The position numbers were made by a program, and so were the translations under genes. Shown in pieces: positions 1 through 4,853 of a stretch of 6,884 nucleotides of DNA; within the stretch, counting starts at the first letter, position 1; the number at the start of each line of letters is the position of its first letter. The notes under the pieces were generated by a model, which was not told the DNA's origin, searched no databases, and worked only from the letters and a program-made list of their open reading frames with translations. Source of the stretch: an uncultured Peptococcaceae bacterium (GTDB lineage: Bacteria > Bacillota > Peptococcia > Peptococcales > Peptococcaceae); assembly GCA_945949655.1 (NCBI GenBank), contig CAMFFG010000067.1, forward strand, positions 1-6,884, written 5' to 3'.

Positions 1-450
1 ATTATCAGTCAGGCCAAGAAAATGCTGGGCGAACCGTATGGCTGGGGTGGCAGTGGGTATTATCGGGATTGCACTTCTCTGCTGAGTGATATTTTTTCTG
101 TATTCGGATTGCAATTGCCGCGCAACAGCAGTCAGCAGATACAGATGCATGGTGTGGAACAATGCCCTGTTGATTCAGCACAGAAATTTCAATTTTTCGC
201 AGCCTTGTCACCAGGCAGCATTTTATATTTTCCGGGCCATGGCATGCTTTATCTGGGGCAGCAGGAGGATCAGCTGGAGATTTTACACAGTGTTTATGCC
301 ATTGGACTGCCTGCCGCTGATCGTTTGATACCGCATAAGATCAAACGGGTTGTGCAGGGAACGCTGCAGCAGCAGCGTGTGTCAGGGGAATCATTTTTCG
401 ATGCGGTGACAAATTGCTGGGCGCCAGAGCATCAGAAGCAATTTCTTTAA
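1..450 (+). CDS. NlpC/P60-family cell-wall peptidase, 3' part (5' end outside window)
   Basis: The reading frame is open from the first base and ends at TAA 448-450, leaving 149 C-terminal residues. They form an NlpC/P60 (C40) cysteine peptidase domain, a family that cleaves gamma-D-glutamyl-diamino acid bonds in peptidoglycan stem peptides, normally outside the membrane. Counting from the first codon, GEPYGWGG at 10-17 leads into RDCTSL, where Cys24 is the expected nucleophile; many members have DCSGL or DCSSL. His80 in PGHGMLYLG is the expected catalytic histidine, and His96 in LEILHSV is a plausible third polar residue. PRNSSQQ after the nucleophile helix resembles members that carry N-terminal SH3-like domains, so the missing part probably holds those and perhaps a signal peptide. 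The ATG at position 22 lies inside the domain and is not the start. Family assignment is firm; exact substrate is unknown. Confidence 0.87.
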   Translation: MISQAKKMLGEPYGWGGSGYYRDCTSLLSDIFSVFGLQLPRNSSQQIQMHGVEQCPVDSAQKFQFFAALSPGSILYFPGHGMLYLGQQEDQLEILHSVYAIGLPAADRLIPHKIKRVVQGTLQQQRVSGESFFDAVTNCWAPEHQKQFL

Positions 451-478
451 GGCTTGATATTCTGGCTTTTGCCTTAAA
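446..478 (+). repeat. Weak inverted repeat at the end of the peptidase gene
   Basis: TTTAAGGC (446-453) and GCCTTAAA (471-478) are perfect 8-bp arms around a 17-base loop, overlapping the stop codon. The T-rich stretch is inside the loop and the downstream bases are A-rich (GATAAAATAAAA), so this is not a good intrinsic terminator. It may be a weak transcript-end or mRNA-stabilising hairpin. Confidence 0.3.
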
Positions 479-507
479 GATAAAATAAAAAGAACGCTGA
501 CCGGGGC

Positions 508-536
508 TTGTCTGTCGGAGCATTTTTCAGTACAAT
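508..536 (+). promoter_or_regulatory. Sigma-A-type promoter of the ABC-F gene
   Basis: TTGTCT (508-513) as -35 and TACAAT (531-536) as -10 are separated by exactly 17 bases. They match the consensus at 4/6 and 5/6 positions. Transcription would start near 543, giving a leader of about 45 bases before the ABC-F start codon. This suggests the gene is transcribed independently of the upstream peptidase gene. Confidence 0.6.
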
Positions 537-588
537 AACAATAGTGCAATTGAAATTAGAAAATGAAACAGAAAAAAGGAGTTCATGA

Positions 589-2142
589 ATGAGTATTCTG
601 ACAGTAGAACATTTGAGTCATGGCTTTGGGGACAGAGCGATTTTTGATGATGTATCCTTTCGCTTGCTGAAAGGGGAACATATCGGTCTGGTAGGGGCCA
701 ATGGAGAGGGAAAATCCACATTTATCAATATTATCACGGGCAAACTGATGCCGGATGCAGGAAAAATCGAATGGGCAAAACGGGTGCGTGTTGGTTATCT
801 GGATCAGCACGCAGTGCTGGAACGCGGCATGACGATAAGAGACGTGCTGAAAAGCGCCTTTCAGTTTCTGTATGATATTGAACAGCAAATTACGGACAGC
901 TATATGAAAATGGGTGATCTGGAAGGGGAAGAACTGGACGCGCTGATGAATGAAGTTGGCGACCTGCAGGAATTGCTGGATACCCATGATTTTTATGTGA
1001 TTGACAGTAAAATTGACGAAGTAGCTCATCATTTAGGACTAATGGATATCGGGCTGGAACGGGACGTGGAGGATCTAAGCGGTGGACAACGCACAAAAGT
1101 GTTGTTGGCGAAGCTGTTGTTGGAGAAACCGGATATACTGCTGCTGGACGAACCGACCAATTATCTGGATGAAGCGCATATCAGCTGGCTGAAGCGATAT
1201 CTGCAGGAGTATGAAAACGCCTTTCTGCTGATTTCTCATGATATACCGTTTTTGAACAGTGTGATCAATCTGATCTATCACATGGAAAATCAGAAGCTGG
1301 ATCGTTATGTCGGTGATTATGATAATTTCCGCCGCATTTATGAGGTGAAAAAACAGCAGCAGGAAGCTGCGTACCGGGCGCAGCAGCAGGAGATTGCCGA
1401 GCTGCAGGATTTTGTTGCCCGCAACAAGGCCCGGGTTGCTACACGGAATATGGCTATGTCCCGGCAGAAAAAACTGGATAAGATGGAGATTATCGAGCTG
1501 GCGCAGGAAAAACCAAAGCCGCAGTTTCAGTTCCAGATGGGACGTACCACCAGCAAGCTGATTTTTGAGACCAAAGGACTGGTGATCGGTTATGACCGGC
1601 CATTGTCTAAACCGTTAGACCTGTTGCTGGAACGGGGGCAGAAGATCGCCTTAGTAGGGGCCAATGGGATCGGTAAAACGACCTTGCTGCGCAGTTTACT
1701 GGGTGAAATTCCGGCTCTGAGTGGCGAAGTATTGAAAGGACAGAATCTGGAGATCGGTTATTTTGAACAGGAGACAAAGCCGACAGACAAGACTTGCCTG
1801 CAGGAAGTATGGGATGTATTTCCACATTTTACGCAGCAGGAGGTGCGGGCGGCGCTGGCTCGCTGTGGATTGACTACAAAGCATATCGAAAGCAAGATAC
1901 AGGTGCTTAGCGGCGGCGAAAAGGCGAAAGTCCGTTTGTGTAAGCTGATGAACCGGGAAACCAACGTGCTGGCTCTGGACGAGCCGACCAACCATCTGGA
2001 TGTGGATGCCAAAGAAGAACTGAAGCGTGCTTTGCAGGAATACAAAGGAACAGTGCTTTTAATCTGTCATGAACCGGAATTTTATCGTGATGTGGTGACG
2101 GATGTGTGGAACTGTGAAAAATGGACCACAAAGCTTTCCTGA
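589..2142 (+). CDS. ABC-F family ATPase (YfmM-like, ribosome-associated type)
   Basis: This 517-residue protein has two ATP-binding cassettes and no membrane segment, the layout of ABC-F proteins. These are cytosolic ATPases that act on the ribosome (translation factors, or antibiotic protection in some branches) rather than transporters. Cassette 1 has Walker A GANGEGKST (36-44), signature LSGGQ (163-167), Walker B ILLLDEPTN (183-191, catalytic Glu188) and switch SHD (216-218). The charged, Gln/Arg-rich linker at about 250-320 is where ABC-F proteins reach the ribosomal P/E site. Cassette 2 has Walker A GANGIGKTT (357-365), signature LSGGE (440-444) and Walker B LALDEPTN (461-468, Glu465). 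Its switch reads CHE (493-495) instead of SHD. Length and N-terminal style resemble Bacillus YfmM as remembered; a resistance role is not shown. AGGAG at 577-581 lies 7 bases before the ATG and fixes the start. The gene appears monocistronic. Confidence 0.93.
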   Translation: MSILTVEHLSHGFGDRAIFDDVSFRLLKGEHIGLVGANGEGKSTFINIITGKLMPDAGKIEWAKRVRVGYLDQHAVLERGMTIRDVLKSAFQFLYDIEQQITDSYMKMGDLEGEELDALMNEVGDLQELLDTHDFYVIDSKIDEVAHHLGLMDIGLERDVEDLSGGQRTKVLLAKLLLEKPDILLLDEPTNYLDEAHISWLKRYLQEYENAFLLISHDIPFLNSVINLIYHMENQKLDRYVGDYDNFRRIYEVKKQQQEAAYRAQQQEIAELQDFVARNKARVATRNMAMSRQKKLDKMEIIELAQEKPKPQFQFQMGRTTSKLIFETKGLVIGYDRPLSKPLDLLLERGQKIALVGANGIGKTTLLRSLLGEIPALSGEVLKGQNLEIGYFEQETKPTDKTCLQEVWDVFPHFTQQEVRAALARCGLTTKHIESKIQVLSGGEKAKVRLCKLMNRETNVLALDEPTNHLDVDAKEELKRALQEYKGTVLLICHEPEFYRDVVTDVWNCEKWTTKLS

Positions 2143-2172
2143 TCATGCGATTCTGTTTTTTTAGAACATGAT
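2142..2172 (+). repeat. Bulged inverted repeat after the ABC-F gene, possible weak terminator
   Basis: ATCATG (2142-2147) pairs with CATGAT (2167-2172), and TTCT (2151-2154) pairs with AGAA (2163-2166). Three bases (2148-2150) bulge out, and the loop is GTTTTTTT. The structure starts on the stop codon. The T run is in the loop, with only TCTTTCATTC after the stem, so termination would be weak at best. Confidence 0.3.
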
Positions 2173-2179
2173 TCTTTCA

Positions 2180-2213
2180 TTCAGATACAATATTTAAAAA
2201 CAGTATCATACTG
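2180..2213 (+). promoter_or_regulatory. Candidate promoter and 13-bp palindromic operator of the EFR1 gene
   Basis: CAGTAT (2201-2206), one central C and ATACTG (2208-2213) form a perfect 6+1+6 palindrome. It overlaps a possible -10 TATCAT (2204-2209), which has TTCAGA (2180-2185) as -35 at 18 bases (4/6 match). A second possible -10, TACAAT (2186-2191), has only a poor -35 (AGAACA, 2163-2168), and in that case the palindrome would cover the start point. Either way the position suits a repressor site. I cannot name the regulator. Confidence 0.4.
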
Positions 2214-2253
2214 AGAGAAAAGTGATATAACGTGATGAAATGGAGGGAATGCT

Positions 2254-2985
2254 ATGAAGATTGCAAATACGATGGGTATTTATTTCAGTCCTACCGAGCA
2301 CACCAGAGAGATGGTGCAACATATAGCGGAAGCCTTTAACCGCAATGCCCATCTGCATGATCTGACTAGCTATGAGCGCGGCAATCTGGAATATGATTTT
2401 ACCAGGCAGGATCTAGTGGTAGTGGGCGCTCCTGTTTATGGTGGGCGCATTCCCGCGCTGGCTGCAGAACGCCTGCAGCAGATCAAAGGGGCACAGACAC
2501 CTGCTATTATTCTGGTTTCCTATGGGAACCGGGCTTATGAGGATGCTTTGCTGGAGTTGAAAAATATTCTGGAACAGAATCAGTTTGTAATAATCGGCGC
2601 AGCAGCACTGATTGCGGAACATTCTATCGTGCATGAGGTAGGCCAGGATCGTCCTGACGATGCAGACTGGCAGGAGATCGGCCTGTCGCAGGTGGAACAT
2701 ATCCCTGGCAATGTGCCCTATCGCACTTACAATGGAATCCCTTTAACGCCAAAGGGTGATCATAATTGTGTGAAATGTGGTTTTTGTGTGCGGGAATGTC
2801 CTGCAGGTGCCATTCCTGCTGCAGATCCGCAGAAAACGGATTCCAAACGATGTATTTCCTGCATGCGCTGTGTCACCTACTGCCCGCAGCAGGCCCGTTC
2901 GGTAAATCGGTTACTGCTGGGAATGGTGTCGCATAAGCTGAGAAAGAAATGCAGCATGCGGTGCAAAAACGAATTTTTCATTTAA
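2254..2985 (+). CDS. EFR1-type flavodoxin / 2[4Fe-4S] ferredoxin fusion protein
   Basis: This 243-residue soluble protein joins a flavodoxin-like FMN domain (about 1-160) to a bacterial ferredoxin domain (about 165-215). The phosphate-binding loop is FSPTEHT (11-17). Further flavin-contact segments are GAPVYGGRIP (58-67) and SYGNRAYED (89-97). Two CxxCxxCxxxCP motifs follow: Cys172/175/178/182 and Cys200/203/206/210, the arrangement for two [4Fe-4S] clusters. Such EFR1-family proteins are thought to move electrons between flavin and Fe-S clusters in anaerobes; the partner is unknown. Extra cysteines Cys233 and Cys237 lie in a basic C-terminal tail outside the standard motifs. GGAGG at 2242-2246, 7 bases before the ATG, fixes the start. 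The neighbouring rubrerythrin is also a redox protein, but the 120-base gap and the separate rbr promoter argue against one tight operon. Confidence 0.87.
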   Translation: MKIANTMGIYFSPTEHTREMVQHIAEAFNRNAHLHDLTSYERGNLEYDFTRQDLVVVGAPVYGGRIPALAAERLQQIKGAQTPAIILVSYGNRAYEDALLELKNILEQNQFVIIGAAALIAEHSIVHEVGQDRPDDADWQEIGLSQVEHIPGNVPYRTYNGIPLTPKGDHNCVKCGFCVRECPAGAIPAADPQKTDSKRCISCMRCVTYCPQQARSVNRLLLGMVSHKLRKKCSMRCKNEFFI

Positions 2986-3027
2986 GCCTTATGCCTAGAA
3001 TTTATTGAAATTTTTGAAAATATAAGT

Positions 3028-3056
3028 TTGAAATCAGAATAATGCGGGTAAATAAT
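3028..3056 (+). promoter_or_regulatory. Sigma-A-type promoter of rubrerythrin
   Basis: TTGAAA (3028-3033) and AATAAT (3051-3056) are spaced by exactly 17 bases and match the -35 and -10 consensus at 4/6 and 5/6 positions. The -10 lies inside the left arm of the large inverted repeat at 3048-3086, so binding of a protein there would block or alter initiation. Confidence 0.55.
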
Positions 3057-3086
3057 TTTGTAGTAAAATTTCACAAAATTATTTAC
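3048..3086. repeat. 39-bp inverted repeat upstream of rubrerythrin, candidate operator or leader hairpin
   Basis: GTAAATAATTTTGT (3048-3061) and ACAAAATTATTTAC (3073-3086) are perfect 14-bp complements around an 11-base loop. The right arm ends just upstream of the ribosome binding site (3091-3099). It could be an operator for a peroxide- or redox-sensing repressor, since rubrerythrin genes are often PerR-controlled in clostridia. It does not fit the PerR box TTATAATNATTATAA well. As RNA it could instead form a leader stem-loop. Confidence 0.65.
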
Positions 3087-3105
3087 AATCGGAGAGGAGA
3101 TTATT

Positions 3106-3648
3106 ATGGCAGAATTAAAAGGAAGTAAGACTGAACAAAATTTATTGACTGCATTTGCAGGCGAATCCATGGCACGCAACAAATACACTTACTTTGCGTC
3201 TCAGGCAAGAAAAGATGGTTATGTGCAGGTTGCCGAAATCTTTGAAGAAACTGCAGCCAACGAAAAAGAACACGCAAAAATGTGGTTCAAATTATTAAGC
3301 GGCGGTGCAATTCCAGGCACCATTGACAACCTGACTGCAGCTGCTGCTGGCGAAAATGAAGAATGGACCCAAATGTATGCTGACTTTGCCAAAGTGGCAA
3401 AAGAAGAAGGCTTTGACCAGATTGCCGCTTGGTTTGAAGGCGTAGCTGCCATCGAAAAAGAACACGAAGAACGCTATCTGAAGCTGCTGGAAAACATAAA
3501 AGAAGGAAAAGTATTCAAAAAAGAAGAACCTGTAAAATGGCATTGCGGAAACTGCGGACATGTTTACGAAGGCGTTGACGCTCCAGAAGTCTGCCCAGTA
3601 TGCAGCCATCCACAGTCCTACTTCCGTGTGAAAGCAGAAAATTATTAA
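3106..3648 (+). CDS. rbr: Rubrerythrin
   Basis: This 180-residue protein is a classic rubrerythrin, a cytosolic NAD(P)H-linked peroxidase of anaerobes that reduces hydrogen peroxide to water through a diiron site. Ligands visible in the N-terminal four-helix domain are Glu20 (AGESMAR), Glu53 and His56 (NEKEH), Glu83 and Glu86 (AGENEEW), and Glu117 and His120 (IEKEH). The C-terminal rubredoxin domain binds one iron through Cys147/Cys150 (CGNC) and Cys163/Cys166 (CPVC). All expected ligands are present and the length is normal for the family. AGGAG at 3095-3099 lies 6 bases before the ATG. The gene has its own promoter overlapping a long inverted repeat and a strong terminator, so it should be a single-gene unit. 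Its codon choice (GAA, AAA, GCA preferred) looks like that of a highly expressed gene. Confidence 0.97.
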   Translation: MAELKGSKTEQNLLTAFAGESMARNKYTYFASQARKDGYVQVAEIFEETAANEKEHAKMWFKLLSGGAIPGTIDNLTAAAAGENEEWTQMYADFAKVAKEEGFDQIAAWFEGVAAIEKEHEERYLKLLENIKEGKVFKKEEPVKWHCGNCGHVYEGVDAPEVCPVCSHPQSYFRVKAENY

Positions 3649-3676
3649 TCACAACACAATCTCAAATAGATCAAAG

Positions 3677-3710
3677 AAAAACCTGCAGTCAATCCGATTG
3701 CAGGTTTTTT
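3677..3710 (+). terminator. Strong intrinsic terminator after rbr, probably bidirectional
   Basis: AAAAACCTGCA (3677-3687) pairs perfectly with TGCAGGTTTTT (3699-3709), around an 11-base loop, and a T6 run spans 3705-3710. The complementary strand also ends in a T5 run, so the same stem can stop transcripts of the convergent LysR-type gene. Confidence 0.9.
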
Positions 3711-3749
3711 GTATATAGCCGAAAATATTTACTGATATATGGGAACCTT

Positions 3750-4676
3750 TTAATTCTGTTCAATACTTTGGAATAACTGCATAGTTGTATGAATAAACGA
3801 ATGATAGATTGGATTTTGAGACAAGTCTTCGGTATCTAAATAAAGTAAATAAAATATAACTGGAGCTGCATCAATAATGGGGACGGCAACAAATTGCTTA
3901 TCATGATAAAGCGTTTTAAAGGTTTGCTTTGGTAAACAGCAAACAGTATTTTTTTCTTGCATAAATTTTTGGTGGAGTGCTGTATTATTAGAAACCAAAA
4001 GACAGTTTTGCCGATCCAAATGAATCATATTAATATCATTGCAATGGTAAAGAGTATATTTAGTTGTAGCCAGTTGGCTTTTATAGAGCGCCTGGCAAAC
4101 AGAGAGCGGATTGTTTTGAGACATCACACAGACTAAGGAATCAGCACATAACTGTTGAAAACGAATCGATGCATTGTTTATTACTTGCTTGAAATCAGTT
4201 AGGCTAAAAAACCCGTCGGCTGAAATACCGATAATACCAAAATCGATTTCTTTTTGAACTAAAGAATCGATAATACTCTCTGTAAATTGTTCCTGCAGAT
4301 AACAGGTAATATCGGGATAATGATTATATATTTCCAGAATCAGATTCGATAAAATGGTGTTGGATGCAATTGGCGCAGTGCCGATCGCTAATGTTCCGCG
4401 GATATGTGTTTTGGACGCTTTGCTTTCAAAGTAATGTAGAAGCGTGTTATAGTTTTCAATTGTAGAAAGGGCGTAGTTGAGCACGAGTTTCCCGTCATCG
4501 GTTAATGTAACTCCGTTTTTGGAGCGATTCAATAATGTACAGCTGAGTTCTTTTTCGAGCCGTTTCCGCCGCTGACGCTTGCGGCACAAATCATTATAAA
4601 AGCGGCTTTCCCCTTTAAGTTTTCGTGCGATTACTTTCATCCACATGATCTCTTCCCAGAAAAAACACAATCTCAT
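3750..4676 (-). CDS. LysR-type transcriptional regulator with abnormal helix-turn-helix region (possible pseudogene)
   Basis: The frame encodes 308 residues, a normal length for LysR-type regulators, which bind DNA as multimers and respond to a small-molecule co-inducer. From about residue 39 it looks standard: RLEKELSCTLLNRS (39-52), wing motif GVTLTDDGKLVLNYA (55-69), linker helix to about 90, then an effector-binding domain beginning RGTLAIGT (93-100). Residues 10-38 do not look like a helix-turn-helix; they include a basic run, RKRQRRKR (32-39). Helix-turn-helix-like fragments appear in the two other forward frames instead, suggesting several small indels. The first ATG (4676) overlaps a TATAAT box and has no ribosome binding site. 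Met11 (4646) or Met13 (4640) are alternative starts, with GGAAGAG just before Met11. The gene diverges from the phosphohydrolase gene, its probable target, and shares a terminator with rbr. The family call is firm; whether it is functional is doubtful. Confidence 0.75.
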   Translation of the reverse strand: MRLCFFWEEIMWMKVIARKLKGESRFYNDLCRKRQRRKRLEKELSCTLLNRSKNGVTLTDDGKLVLNYALSTIENYNTLLHYFESKASKTHIRGTLAIGTAPIASNTILSNLILEIYNHYPDITCYLQEQFTESIIDSLVQKEIDFGIIGISADGFFSLTDFKQVINNASIRFQQLCADSLVCVMSQNNPLSVCQALYKSQLATTKYTLYHCNDINMIHLDRQNCLLVSNNTALHQKFMQEKNTVCCLPKQTFKTLYHDKQFVAVPIIDAAPVIFYLLYLDTEDLSQNPIYHSFIHTTMQLFQSIEQN

Positions 4677-4683
4677 TATAGCA
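4675..4683 (-). promoter_or_regulatory. Extended -10 promoter element overlapping the first ATG of the LysR-type gene
   Basis: Read on the minus strand, the bases are TGCTATAAT, a perfect -10 with the TGn extension, preceded by a run of seven T's. No good -35 sits 17 bases upstream (AACAAA). The last two bases, AT, are part of the ATG at 4676. A transcript from here would start about 7 bases beyond the box and so would lack that ATG. Confidence 0.5.
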
Positions 4684-4755
4684 TAGGAAAAAAATAATTT
4701 GTTGTTTATTTTGCATGGAAAAATTTACTGCACATCTTTTTTTGTATCATGTACA

Positions 4756-4796
4756 CTGCTGTTCTGCTTTTATTGTTAGACAAAACAGAACAGCAG
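4756..4796. repeat. 41-bp near-perfect palindrome between the divergent genes, candidate operator
   Basis: CTGCTGTTCTG (4756-4766) and CAGAACAGCAG (4786-4796) are perfect 11-bp complements. The pairing extends by TTTT (4768-4771) with AAAA (4782-4785) after one unpaired C (4767), leaving a 10-base centre. Neither strand has a T run after the stem, so it is not a terminator. The right arm fills the spacer of the hydrolase promoter, which fits an operator for the divergent LysR-type protein or another regulator. Confidence 0.7.
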
Positions 4797-4805
4797 CGGT
4801 AAAAT
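4777..4805 (+). promoter_or_regulatory. Sigma-A-type promoter of the phosphohydrolase gene
   Basis: TAGACA (4777-4782) and TAAAAT (4800-4805) each match the consensus at 5/6 positions and are 17 bases apart. The -35 begins in the centre of the 41-bp palindrome and the spacer holds its right arm. The start point near 4812 gives a very A/T-rich leader of about 40 bases. Confidence 0.65.
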
Positions 4806-4853
4806 TTATATAAGATATTTTTTTACATAAAATATATTTAGGGGTGTGATACG

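Noticed and set aside
583..1032. 149-residue minus-strand open frame inside the ABC-F gene
   Set aside because: It lies opposite the first ABC cassette, whose conserved motifs are on the plus strand. It has no recognisable domain and is an antisense shadow.
1345..1390. CAG-rich repeat tract in the ABC-F gene
   Set aside because: It encodes the Gln-rich part of the linker and is too irregular to be a microsatellite or a regulatory repeat.
589..2142. ABC-F gene as an antibiotic-resistance determinant
   Set aside because: The linker has no recognisable resistance-type signature, no short upstream leader peptide or attenuator is seen, and the protein looks like the housekeeping YfmM-like group.
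3048..3086. Classic PerR or Fur box upstream of rbr
   Set aside because: The symmetry is real, but the bases do not match the 7-1-7 PerR consensus or the GATAAT-repeat Fur pattern well enough to name the regulator.
4743..4755. TGTA-N5-TACA as a LysR-type binding box
   Set aside because: Four-base arms are too short to separate from chance, and the larger palindrome next to it is the better candidate.
4756..4796. Palindrome as a transcription terminator
   Set aside because: Neither strand has a T run after the stem, and the element lies between two divergent starts where no transcript should end.
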